Source: DASUPK01 sp963747425
GTDB lineage: Bacteria; Actinomycetota; Thermoleophilia; Solirubrobacterales; 70-9
NCBI GenBank assembly: GCA_963747425.1
Contig: CAVVFJ010000012.1
Span: 248,001 to 312,000 of the forward strand
DNA: 64,000 bases
Reading direction: 5' to 3'
Position 1 is the stretch's first letter, and every line of letters begins with the position of its first letter. A program made the position numbers and the translations under genes. Below the pieces are notes generated by a model, which made no database searches, was not told the origin of the DNA, and worked only from the letters and a program-made list of their open reading frames with translations. This document shows positions 1 through 7,261 of this stretch, piece by piece.

Positions 1-645
1 CTGAACGCCGGCGTGACGATGGAGGTGACGGCGGTGAACGTCGCCGACGGCAAGCTCGTCGCCGAGCGGCCGATCCTCCAGGACTCGCAGATCGCCGACG
101 TCGGCTACGTAGAGGAGCCCGGGATCATCATCGGGCGCCTCAACGCCTTCGACGAGAACGAGAGCGGCGGCACGGCCGAGGTCGAGGACGTCGCGGTCGA
201 GCTCTCGGAGTGGTCGACCAAGGCCAAGATGGTCACCCGCGGCGAGCAGCGCGGCGAAGACGTCGACATCGAGGGCGCCGACGTCCTGGTGGGAGGTGGC
301 CGCGGCCTGGGCAAGAAGGAGAACTTCGAGCTCGCCGAGCAGCTGGCCAACTCGATGGGTGGAGCGGTTGCCGCAACGCGTGCTGTCGTCGACGCGGGCT
401 GGTACCCGTACGCCGCTCAGATCGGGCAGACCGGCAAGACGGTCGCGCCGAACCTGTACCTGGCGCTGGGGATCTCCGGGGCCATCCAGCACAAGGTCGG
501 CATGCAGAACTCCGAGAACATCCTGGCCATCAACAAGGACCAGAACGCTCCGATCTTCGAGTTCTGCGACCTCGGCGTGGTGGGCGACCTGCACAAGATC
601 GTCCCCAAGCTGACCGAGGCGATCAAGGCCAAGAAGGGGTCGTAA
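1..645 (+). CDS. etfA: Electron transfer flavoprotein alpha subunit (5'-truncated)
   Basis: The window opens inside this gene, so the N terminus is missing; the frame is open from base 1. ETF-alpha binds FAD and, with ETF-beta, accepts electrons from acyl-CoA and other dehydrogenases in the cytoplasm. The visible part holds the C-terminal FAD domain, with the family signature around GQTGKTVAPNLY followed by a Ser-Gly-Ala-Ile-Gln-His stretch and the NKD motif (INKDQNAPIF). The stop codon overlaps the next start by one base (TAATG), and that next gene encodes the ETF-quinone oxidoreductase, so the two are one operon. etfB is expected just upstream, outside the window. Confidence 0.95.
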   Translation: MNAGVTMEVTAVNVADGKLVAERPILQDSQIADVGYVEEPGIIIGRLNAFDENESGGTAEVEDVAVELSEWSTKAKMVTRGEQRGEDVDIEGADVLVGGGRGLGKKENFELAEQLANSMGGAVAATRAVVDAGWYPYAAQIGQTGKTVAPNLYLALGISGAIQHKVGMQNSENILAINKDQNAPIFEFCDLGVVGDLHKIVPKLTEAIKAKKGS

Positions 646-2342
646 TGCCCGTCGAGCCGGCAGAGTTCCCGCCGCCGGTCAAGCCGGCGGAGGAGTTCAT
701 CGCACCGATCACCGATCCCGAGGAGGAGCGGATCGAGGTCGGAGTGGCGATCGTTGGCGGCGGCCCCGCGGGGCTCGCCTGCGCGAACAAGCTCATGCAG
801 CTGCTCGAGGACGAGCCGGAGCTGACGGAGAAACTGGGCGAGGTCCCGGTGGCCGTGGTCGAGAAGGGCAAGACGCCGGGCGCGCACCTGCTCTCCGGGG
901 CCAACATGAAGCCCTCTGCGATGAGGGAGCTCTTCCCGGACCTGGAGCCGTCGGATTGGCCCGTCTACCAGGAGGTCACCAAGGACGCGGTCTACCTCCT
1001 CACCAAGAAGATGGCGCTGCCGCTCAAGCCGATGCCGCCCAACTTCCGGAACCACGGCAACTACGTCACCTCCGTCGCCAAGCTCGGCAGGTTCCTGGCG
1101 GAGAAGGCCGAGGAGGCCGGCGTCTACATCCTCAGCGAGACCGCTGCCGACAAGCTGCTGGTGGAGGACCGGATCGTCCGCGGCGTCCGCTCGGGCGACA
1201 AGGGCCGCGGCAAGGACGGCGAGGAGCTCTCCAACTTCGAGCCGGGATCCGACGTGGTGGCCAAGGCGACAGTGCTCGCCGAGGGCACCCTCGGGCACCT
1301 GACCAACGCCGCGCTCGACTACTTCGACCTGAGCGGCCCGAACCCGCAGCGCTGGGAGATCGGCGTCAAGGAGGTCTGGGAGGTCGAGAAGCCCCTGGAC
1401 CGCGTGATCCACACGATGGGCTGGCCGCTGCGCAAGCGCGCCAAGTGGAACGAGTTCGGCGGCACCTTCATCTACCCGATGGGGGAGGACAAGGTCGCGA
1501 TCGGCCTGGTGGTCGGCCTCGACACCACGGACGCCACCTTCTCCTGCCACGACGCCCTGCAGGAGGTGAAGACCCACCCATTCGTCAAGAAGATCCTCGA
1601 AGGCGGCAAGCGCGTCGGCTGGGGCGCCAAGACGATCCCCTCGGGCGGCTACTGGTCGATGCCGAAGCGACTCTCCAGCCCCGGCATGATGATCACCGGC
1701 GATGCCGCCGGGATGGTCAACGTTCCGACCCTGAAGGGCATCCACTACGCGATGCACTCCGGTATGTACGCGGCCGAGGCGATAGTCGAGTCGCTCAAGG
1801 CCGAATCCGTCAACTTCGAGAACTACGAGCACAAGGTGAAGAAGTCGCTGATCGAGAAGGACCTCTACGAGTCGCGCAACATGCGCCAGGTCTTCTCCAA
1901 GGGCTTCTTCCTGGGCGGCGCGCTCGCCAGCGCGATGACGATCACCAAGGGCGCTTTCCCCGGCGGCCACTGGAAGGCGGAGCCCGACGCGGACGTCCCG
2001 GTGGAGATCGACGGCGGGGCGAACAACTACCCGAAGCCGGACAACAAGTACCTGTTCGACAAGCTCAACTCGGTCTTCCTCTCGGGGAACGCGACCCGGG
2101 ACGATGCCCCGAACCACATCCGGATCCAGGAGCGCGTATCGAAGGAGGTAGCCCAGACCTGGGTCTCGATGTGTCCGGCGCAGGTCTACGAGATCCCGGA
2201 GGAGCAGCTCGAGAGCGGCGCCGAGACGGTCGACGTCCACGTCACCCCCTCGAACTGCGTGCAGTGCGGCGCGATCACCGCCAAGGGCGGCAGGCTGACC
2301 CTGCCCGAGGGCGGCGACGGCCCGCTTTATCAAGAGGTCTAG
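645..2342 (+). CDS. Electron transfer flavoprotein-ubiquinone oxidoreductase-like protein
   Basis: This 565-residue protein oxidises reduced ETF and passes the electrons to the membrane quinone pool. An N-terminal FAD-binding motif (GGGPAG, residues 38-43) and the long ETF-QO body are clear, and the length suits the family. The C-terminal ferredoxin-like domain is odd. The family normally uses four Cys, one distant and three as CxxCxxC, for a 4Fe-4S cluster. Here Cys510, Cys538 and Cys541 are present, but the last position is Ile544 (NCVQCGAI). The cluster may be 3Fe-4S, have another ligand, or be absent. Start choice: the ATG at 645 overlaps the etfA stop. Confidence 0.92.
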   Translation: MPVEPAEFPPPVKPAEEFIAPITDPEEERIEVGVAIVGGGPAGLACANKLMQLLEDEPELTEKLGEVPVAVVEKGKTPGAHLLSGANMKPSAMRELFPDLEPSDWPVYQEVTKDAVYLLTKKMALPLKPMPPNFRNHGNYVTSVAKLGRFLAEKAEEAGVYILSETAADKLLVEDRIVRGVRSGDKGRGKDGEELSNFEPGSDVVAKATVLAEGTLGHLTNAALDYFDLSGPNPQRWEIGVKEVWEVEKPLDRVIHTMGWPLRKRAKWNEFGGTFIYPMGEDKVAIGLVVGLDTTDATFSCHDALQEVKTHPFVKKILEGGKRVGWGAKTIPSGGYWSMPKRLSSPGMMITGDAAGMVNVPTLKGIHYAMHSGMYAAEAIVESLKAESVNFENYEHKVKKSLIEKDLYESRNMRQVFSKGFFLGGALASAMTITKGAFPGGHWKAEPDADVPVEIDGGANNYPKPDNKYLFDKLNSVFLSGNATRDDAPNHIRIQERVSKEVAQTWVSMCPAQVYEIPEEQLESGAETVDVHVTPSNCVQCGAITAKGGRLTLPEGGDGPLYQEV

Positions 2343-2346
2343 TCCG

Positions 2347-2787
2347 CTACGGCGTGCTGCTGCCCGACGCGTTGGCGGCCACGAATGCTGCGACGTCCTG
2401 CGCGTCCTTGCCGGTCACCAGGTTGCGCGGCATGTTCCCGGTGCGACCGCCTGCTCCGTGGCTGTGGCTTCCCCCACCGATCCTGATCGCTCGCCGGATG
2501 TCGGCCTCGTTCACGGCGATGTCTCCGAGGTCCGGCCCGATCTGGCCCACCGTCCCGGCCGCGTCGAAGGTGTGGCAGGAGCCGCAGTGGTCCACGAAGA
2601 GCTCGCGGCCGCGCTCCTGTCCGGGGGTCAGCGGCTGCTTGGCCACGCCCGGCTCCGGCGCTCCGCTCTGCGAGGTCCTCTGGCTCACGGTCGCCGAGTC
2701 GCTGCCGCCGCCGCAGCCAACAACCACCAGCAGGATGGTTGAGCCGGCGGCCAGGCAGGCGGCGGCTGAGCGAATCCTGTTCCGCAT
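2347..2787 (-). CDS. c-type cytochrome lipoprotein
   Basis: A 146-residue protein with a lipoprotein signal peptide: a basic start (MRNRIR), a hydrophobic core and a lipobox-like VVVGC at about residue 25, followed by a Gly/Ser-rich linker. A single class I haem c site CGSCH follows, and the Met in the later NMPRN is the likely distal ligand. It would be anchored on the outer face of the membrane as a small electron carrier. It is convergent with the ETF-QO gene, four bases apart, which places two quinone-linked electron genes together, although no shared transcript is possible. The start at 2787 is preferred to upstream codons because it begins the signal peptide. Confidence 0.85.
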   Translation of the reverse strand: MRNRIRSAAACLAAGSTILLVVVGCGGGSDSATVSQRTSQSGAPEPGVAKQPLTPGQERGRELFVDHCGSCHTFDAAGTVGQIGPDLGDIAVNEADIRRAIRIGGGSHSHGAGGRTGNMPRNLVTGKDAQDVAAFVAANASGSSTP

Positions 2788-2829
2788 GACGTCCTGACGG
2801 CTACCCGGTCGGTGGATAGCTAGTCGCGC

Positions 2830-2865
2830 GTACCGGGTACTGAGGTGCTGCCCGCCCATGCGGGC
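2830..2865. promoter_or_regulatory. Two palindromes upstream of the sensor kinase gene
   Basis: GTACCGGGTAC (2830-2840) is a perfect 11-base palindrome. GCCCGC/GCGGGC with a four-base spacer (2850-2865) is a second one. Both lie between the divergent cytochrome and sensor kinase genes, directly upstream of the kinase's -10 hexamer at 2871. They could be operators for either gene; the binding protein is unknown. Confidence 0.4.
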
Positions 2866-2870
2866 TGATC

Positions 2871-2876
2871 TATGCT
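2871..2876 (+). promoter_or_regulatory. -10 hexamer of a leaderless sensor kinase gene
   Basis: TATGCT lies six bases before the GTG at 2883, so the transcript would begin at or next to the start codon. No Shine-Dalgarno sequence is visible. Confidence 0.5.
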
Positions 2877-2882
2877 CGCGCC

Positions 2883-4391
2883 GTGGCAGACCACGCGAGC
2901 CAGGCGCTCGAGCGCGAGTTCCTCGAATTCGCCCCGGATGCGGTCATCGGTGTCGACCAGACCGGCGAGATCAGGCTGGTCAACTCGCGCACGAAGGCGG
3001 TGTTCGGATACGCGCGAGAGGAGCTGATCGGCGAATCCGTCGAGATGCTCGTGCCGGAGAGCATTCGGCCGGCGCATGTCGCGCATCGAGACGGCTATTT
3101 CGAATCACCGCGCACGCGTCCAATGGGCGCCGGGCACGACCTATATGCCCGCCGCAAGGACGGGACCGAGTTTCCGTGCGAGATCTCGCTCTCGGCGGTG
3201 GCGACGGACAGCGGAATGATGGCCCTGGCGGCGATCCGCGACATCACGGACCGGCGGCGCGACCGAGACGAGCTCCGCAGGGCAGTGAGGCGGTTGCAGG
3301 CGGCCACGGACGTCGCGATTGCGGTTGGCGGCGAGACCGACCTGCAGCGCGTGCTGGAGGCGATCGTCGAGCGAGGCCGTGCCTTGGTCGAAGCGAGGGC
3401 CCTGATCATCCTGCTCCGCGAGGGCGACGACCTCGTGGTGGCGGCGACGGCGGCGGTCGCCGGCGGGCTGGATCCAAAGGTCTCAGGGCTCAAGATGCTC
3501 GCCAAGGAGACCTCGGAGAAGGTGCTGCTCGGCAAGTTCACCGGCGCCGATCTCGGAGCAAAGGAGAGCGGCCGGGCTTTGCTCGCCCCTCTGCTCTTTC
3601 GCGGGGATCCCCTCGGCGTGGTCGTTGCCCTGGACCGCATCGGCGACCCCGGCCGCTTCGACGATGAGCACCAGCGGCTGCTCGAGGCCTTCGCCGCGAG
3701 CGCCGCGACCGGGGTTGCGACCGCCCGGTCGATGGCCGAGGAGCGCCTTCAGAACACGATCGACGCCGCCGAGCAGGAGCGGAGCCGCTGGGCCCGTGAG
3801 CTCCACGACGAGACGCTTCAGGCCCTGGCCGTGCTCCGCATGCGCCTCTCGTCGGCACTTCGCGAGGAGACCGGGGATCGGCTGCACGAGACGGGTCAGG
3901 CCGCAGTCGAGCAGATCGACGACGAGATCGTCAAGCTGCGCCGCCTGATCACCGAGCTGCGGCCGGCGTCGCTGGACACCATCGGCCTCCAGGCGGCCCT
4001 GCAGGCGCTGGCCGAGCAGCACCACCAGGCGGCTGCCCTGCAGGTCGACTGCGACTTCGACCTTGCCAGCGAGGAGAATGACCGCCCCACCCCGGTTCTC
4101 GAGACGGCCGTCTACAGGCTCGTCCAGGAGGCCCTCAACAACGTCTCGAAGCACTCGATGGCCCGCCGCGCCGACCTCAGCGTCCGCGCCACCCGCGGGA
4201 CGATCCAGATCGAGGTGGCCGACGACGGGGTCGGCTTCGAGACCAACCTGGTCCGAGAGGGATTTGGCCTGGTGGGGATGCGAGAGCGCGCCGCATTGCT
4301 CGGCGGGACGCTCGACGTCACCTCGAATCGGGGATCCGGCACCCGGGTGAGGGCCGAGATTCCGCTCACGACCCGCGCCGAGGACCAATAA
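2883..4391 (+). CDS. PAS-GAF sensor histidine kinase, NarL family
   Basis: A cytoplasmic 502-residue sensor without membrane segments. A PAS domain (about residues 8-125, ending in the RDITDRR linker) is followed by a GAF domain (about 140-285). A HisKA_3 dimerisation region has the phospho-accepting His308 in RELHDE, and a HATPase_c domain follows with the N box (EALNNVSKHS) and DDGVGF. The convergent gene at 4415 encodes a NarL/FixJ response regulator, its probable partner. PAS plus GAF suggests a soluble cue such as redox state or a gas, but no cofactor ligand can be named. The GTG start fits a -10 hexamer six bases upstream. Confidence 0.88.
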   Translation: MADHASQALEREFLEFAPDAVIGVDQTGEIRLVNSRTKAVFGYAREELIGESVEMLVPESIRPAHVAHRDGYFESPRTRPMGAGHDLYARRKDGTEFPCEISLSAVATDSGMMALAAIRDITDRRRDRDELRRAVRRLQAATDVAIAVGGETDLQRVLEAIVERGRALVEARALIILLREGDDLVVAATAAVAGGLDPKVSGLKMLAKETSEKVLLGKFTGADLGAKESGRALLAPLLFRGDPLGVVVALDRIGDPGRFDDEHQRLLEAFAASAATGVATARSMAEERLQNTIDAAEQERSRWARELHDETLQALAVLRMRLSSALREETGDRLHETGQAAVEQIDDEIVKLRRLITELRPASLDTIGLQAALQALAEQHHQAAALQVDCDFDLASEENDRPTPVLETAVYRLVQEALNNVSKHSMARRADLSVRATRGTIQIEVADDGVGFETNLVREGFGLVGMRERAALLGGTLDVTSNRGSGTRVRAEIPLTTRAEDQ

Positions 4392-4414
4392 CCAGATCGC
4401 GGCCACGAGTGGCC

Positions 4415-5068
4415 CTAGACGTCGATCAGGCCTCGCTCGATCGCGTAGCGGACGAGCTCCGAGCGCGTCGTCATCGCGAGCTTCTGCTGGATGTGCGCCC
4501 GGTGTGACTCGACGGTGCGCACGCTCAGGTAGAGCTGCTCGGCGATCTCGTTGTTGGTGTGGCCGAGTGCGATCAGCCGCAGGACCTCCAGCTCGCGCTC
4601 GGAGAGGTCATCCGGGGTCGCGGCATCGGGCTCCGCGGCGAGCCGGGCGCCGAGCTCGGGCTGCAGGTAGGTCCTGCCCTCGGCGGCCATGCGGACGGCC
4701 TTGACCAGCTCCTCGCTGGCCGCCTCCTTGAGGATGTATCCGAGCACGCCGGCCTGGAGCGCCTCCCGGGCGAAGGCGGTCTCGTCCTGCATGGTGAGCA
4801 CGACGATCTCAGTTCCCGGCGATTGCTCCCTGATCGAGGGGATCGCCGCCAATCCGGACCCTCCCGGCATGTTGATGTCGAGGATGAGGACCTTGGGGCG
4901 GTGGCCGCTGACGTACCGGCCGGCCGAGTCCGCGTCGCCGGCCTCCGCGACCACCTCGATGTCGGGCTCGCGCTCCAGCATCAGGCGCAGCGCACTGCGG
5001 ACGACGGCGTGATCGTCAGCCAGAACCACCGAGATGTTCTCGGACTGTGCCTCCCCTGTCTCGGACAC
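4415..5068 (-). CDS. NarL/FixJ-family response regulator
   Basis: 217 residues. The receiver domain shows the acidic pair (ADDH, residues 17-20), the phospho-acceptor Asp64 in LDINMPGG and the Lys in YILKEA. The LuxR-type HTH follows (LSERELEVLRLIALG, then TNNEIAEQL). It is convergent with the PAS-GAF kinase gene and is its likely partner. The GTG start at 5068 is supported by a -10 hexamer seven bases upstream (leaderless) and by the usual start of the receiver domain; the open frame continues far upstream only by chance. Confidence 0.9.
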   Translation of the reverse strand: MSETGEAQSENISVVLADDHAVVRSALRLMLEREPDIEVVAEAGDADSAGRYVSGHRPKVLILDINMPGGSGLAAIPSIREQSPGTEIVVLTMQDETAFAREALQAGVLGYILKEAASEELVKAVRMAAEGRTYLQPELGARLAAEPDAATPDDLSERELEVLRLIALGHTNNEIAEQLYLSVRTVESHRAHIQQKLAMTTRSELVRYAIERGLIDV

Positions 5069-5075
5069 GGTTCGT

Positions 5076-5081
5076 ACCTTA
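5076..5081 (-). promoter_or_regulatory. -10 hexamer of the leaderless response regulator gene
   Basis: On the minus strand TAAGGT is followed by seven bases and then the GTG start at 5068. No Shine-Dalgarno sequence is present. Confidence 0.45.
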
Positions 5082-5100
5082 GCCCGGCCCGGGCGGAAGG

Positions 5101-5949
5101 TCAGCCTGACGCGGAAGCGGGGCTGCTGAGCTTCCCGGCGAAAGTGCCGATCAGCTCCGCGAGCCTCTCCGGCTGATCCTCCGAGACGAACGTGTAGGAG
5201 TCCTCGATCTTCTCCAGGGTCGCGCCCTGGATCGTCTCCGCCAGGCGCTCCGCGAAGGAGAGCTTGAAGAAGCGGTCCTCGACGGCCCAGGCGAGCATCG
5301 CCGGGTGATCGAAGCTGCGCAGCTTCTCGGCTGCCTCGATCGTGTACTTCCGGTCGATTGCCCGTAAGACCTTGATCGTGTCGCGGCGGATTCCCTTTTT
5401 GGTCAGGTAGGGATCGACCCATTCGCGAGTCGGCGCGCCGGCGAAGTCGCGCTTGATCAGCCAGCCGTACGCGATCGGCAGCCTGCGAAGGGCCGAGAAG
5501 CGCATCCCGGCCATCATCCCCGTCAGGCCGCCGGGCACCTTCGCGGCCCACTGCAGGGGACGGAAGGCCGGGGGGAGGAAGTTCTCGAACGCGTCACAGT
5601 TGGTCAGCAGCAGCCTGCCGATCCGCTCGGGGTGGTTGGCCGCGGTGATCTGGGAGATGGCCCCGCCGGTGTCATTGCCGACGAGGGTGACGTCTCGCAG
5701 GTCGAGTCCCTCGAGGAAGCCCGCGACGATCCGCGCCAGCCCCGGGGGAGAGAGGTCGGCGTCCGGGTTCAACGGCTCCGGATGAGAGCCGAGCGGGAGC
5801 TCGGGGACGATGCAGCGGAAGCGGTCCTCCAGCAACGGAGTCACCTTGCGCCAGAGCCGCCCATCGACGAGCAGGCCGTGCACGAAGACGATGGGAGGGC
5901 CCTCGCCCGACTCGCGATAGTGGATGTTCCCCTGTGGGAGCTTGATCAT
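5101..5949 (-). CDS. Alpha/beta hydrolase with Asp nucleophile position
   Basis: 282 residues with the hydrolase fold: an oxyanion HG (residues 24-25) and a nucleophile elbow GNDTGG with Asp93 where Ser is usual. Asp nucleophiles occur in haloalkane dehalogenase-like and epoxide hydrolase-like enzymes. The acid is probably Asp225 (AVEDRFF). At the place expected for the catalytic His the protein has Tyr252 (EDSYTF), so the hydrolytic step of a standard dehalogenase is doubtful. It is the last gene of a three-gene operon and overlaps the SnoaL-like gene by four bases (ATGA). The substrate is unknown. Confidence 0.8.
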   Translation of the reverse strand: MIKLPQGNIHYRESGEGPPIVFVHGLLVDGRLWRKVTPLLEDRFRCIVPELPLGSHPEPLNPDADLSPPGLARIVAGFLEGLDLRDVTLVGNDTGGAISQITAANHPERIGRLLLTNCDAFENFLPPAFRPLQWAAKVPGGLTGMMAGMRFSALRRLPIAYGWLIKRDFAGAPTREWVDPYLTKKGIRRDTIKVLRAIDRKYTIEAAEKLRSFDHPAMLAWAVEDRFFKLSFAERLAETIQGATLEKIEDSYTFVSEDQPERLAELIGTFAGKLSSPASASG

Positions 5950-6434
5950 GCGGGCCTCCTCAGGTTGTGGAGCTGTGTCTTCAGGAACTTCGGCCAGGAG
6001 CGCGGGCTGAGCGCCACGGCCTTGACCAGCGGGGTCGCGTCGAGGTAGGCGAACCGCTCGACGGCCTTGCCCTCTCGGAGCTTGATCCGGTCGCAGCTGT
6101 GCATCGTGAATGGGCGCCCACCGATGGTTCCCTCGAGTCGCAGCTCGATGTAGACCACGTCACCACTGGATGCCCAGTTCTCGACGATCCCATGCAGGTC
6201 CGGCACGAGGTCGAAGAGCGGCCGGGCGAACTCCTCGCGAAAGGCCTGCTTCCCGACGATCGGCCGAACCGACGGCTGGATCATCCGCACCTCGGGCTGG
6301 AGGTGGGGCTCGAAGTGATCGCAGAAGGTGTCCGCATCCACCGGGTTGGCCCAGCCCTCGGTGAACATCTCGACCCAAGCCTCAACCGCCGCGCTAGCGG
6401 CGGTTGTCGATCCGTTGGCGGTCGCGGTGGTCAT
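5946..6434 (-). CDS. SnoaL-like (NTF2-fold) protein
   Basis: 162 residues of NTF2/SnoaL-type sequence, a cone-shaped fold used by small isomerases, cyclases and hydrolases or as a ligand-binding module. The middle of the protein (AYLDATPLVKA near the end, IELRLEGTIGG in the sheet) matches the pattern of these proteins. No catalytic residues can be named with confidence. It overlaps both neighbours by four bases (ATGA junctions), so translation is coupled in the order SnoaL - SnoaL - hydrolase. Such a set suggests a small-molecule conversion in which the SnoaL proteins and the hydrolase act on one substrate. Confidence 0.75.
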   Translation of the reverse strand: MTTATANGSTTAASAAVEAWVEMFTEGWANPVDADTFCDHFEPHLQPEVRMIQPSVRPIVGKQAFREEFARPLFDLVPDLHGIVENWASSGDVVYIELRLEGTIGGRPFTMHSCDRIKLREGKAVERFAYLDATPLVKAVALSPRSWPKFLKTQLHNLRRPA

Positions 6435-6874
6435 TGCTCGCCTCCAAGCTGGCGCTGCATGGTGATCGAGTCGAGGTAGGTGTGCTTGCTGGCGATCAGG
6501 CCGTCGCGGACCTCGATCACGTCGACGCACGGGACCTCGATCCGGGCACCCGCGGTGCCGAACAGCTCGTCCTCGACCTGGATCGCCTGCTCGACTGTGC
6601 CGCTCATCGTCGACTCGAGCACCCAGTGGTCCTCGCCGAGCTGCAGGGAACGCTCGGCGAAGTGGATGTCGGGCATCATCGCGATGTAGCCGGCGAAGGC
6701 CTCGCGTACCGCCTCCTTGCCCTTGGCGAGGGGAGACCCGGCGGCGAACGCTGTGAAGACGCAGTCGTCGGTGTGCAGGTCCATGATCGCGTCGAGGTCC
6801 TGGCGGTTCCAAGCCTCGCCGTAGCGCCGGGCGAGCATCTGGATCGCCGTGGTGGTGTCGGTGGCGGTGGTCAT
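6431..6874 (-). CDS. SnoaL-like (NTF2-fold) protein, first gene of operon
   Basis: 147 residues of the nuclear transport factor 2/SnoaL superfamily, with the typical opening (ARRYGEAWNRQDLDAIMDLH) and a C-terminal strand (KHTYLDSITM). The exact reaction is not visible. It is the promoter-proximal gene of a three-gene operon ending in an alpha/beta hydrolase. The upstream region carries two palindromic operator-like sites and a hairpin, so expression is probably controlled by a repressor encoded elsewhere. The start is placed at the first ATG of the conserved helix region. Confidence 0.78.
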   Translation of the reverse strand: MTTATDTTTAIQMLARRYGEAWNRQDLDAIMDLHTDDCVFTAFAAGSPLAKGKEAVREAFAGYIAMMPDIHFAERSLQLGEDHWVLESTMSGTVEQAIQVEDELFGTAGARIEVPCVDVIEVRDGLIASKHTYLDSITMQRQLGGEQ

Positions 6875-6898
6875 CGGGCGTTCCTCCTCGAATTAATC

Positions 6899-6923
6899 GG
6901 GCCGCTCCTTTTCCGGAGCGCCC
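6899..6923. other. Stem-loop in the leader of the SnoaL/hydrolase operon
   Basis: CGCTCC and GGAGCG form a six-base perfect stem around a TTTTCC loop, with flanking G/C pairs. It lies between the operators and the first start codon of the minus-strand operon. It may affect mRNA stability or stop readthrough; no U tract follows it. Confidence 0.35.
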
Positions 6924-6933
6924 TCTCATCTCG

Positions 6934-6972
6934 CATACAGGCTGTATGTATATCTGACCTACAACCTGTATG
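6934..6972. promoter_or_regulatory. Tandem palindromic operator-like sites
   Basis: CATACAGGCTGTATG (6934-6948) is a 15-base palindrome with a central G. A second copy, CCTACAACCTGTATG (6958-6972), matches it at 12 of 15 positions, with starts 24 bases apart. The pair lies between the SnoaL/hydrolase operon and rpmE. The size and symmetry are typical of TetR-family sites, and this is the only AT-richer stretch nearby. No regulator gene is adjacent. Confidence 0.6.
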
Positions 6973-7040
6973 TCAACGTGAGTCGGCGCACAGATCGCGT
7001 GCCGCTCCTCGCGGCCCGCGGCCGTGTTCTGGAGCCTGGC

Positions 7041-7046
7041 TAGACT
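7041..7046 (+). promoter_or_regulatory. -10 hexamer of leaderless rpmE
   Basis: TAGACT ends eight bases before the ATG at 7055; no Shine-Dalgarno sequence lies between them. Confidence 0.5.
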
Positions 7047-7054
7047 TGAACGCG

Positions 7055-7261
7055 ATGAAGACAGACATCCATCCCGAATACGTCCTCTCGCACGTCCATT
7101 GCTCGTGCGGCAACGACTTCTATACGCGCTCCACGAAGCCCGAGCTTCACGTGGAGATCTGCTCCCAGTGCCACCCCTTCTATACGGGCAAGCAGAAGCT
7201 GGTTGACACCGGCGGCCGGGTCGAGCGGTTCCGTCGCCGGGCCGCCAAGCGCGCCCGTTGA
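7055..7261 (+). CDS. rpmE: 50S ribosomal protein L31, zinc-binding type
   Basis: A 68-residue ribosomal protein that bridges the two subunits. The start MKTDIHPEY is characteristic. The four zinc-ligand cysteines are present: CSCG near residue 17 and CSQC near residue 36. This is therefore the Zn-containing (C+) form, which many bacteria replace under zinc limitation. It is probably transcribed without a leader. Its TGA stop overlaps the TTG start of the DUF1385 gene by four bases (TTGA). Confidence 0.95.
   Translation: MKTDIHPEYVLSHVHCSCGNDFYTRSTKPELHVEICSQCHPFYTGKQKLVDTGGRVERFRRRAAKRAR

Noticed and set aside
417..2333. Long open frame on the minus strand opposite etfA and ETF-QO, and similar long antisense frames across the window
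   Set aside because: They are by-products of high G+C codon use: Arg/Ala/Pro/Gly-rich, no recognisable domains, opposite well-supported genes.
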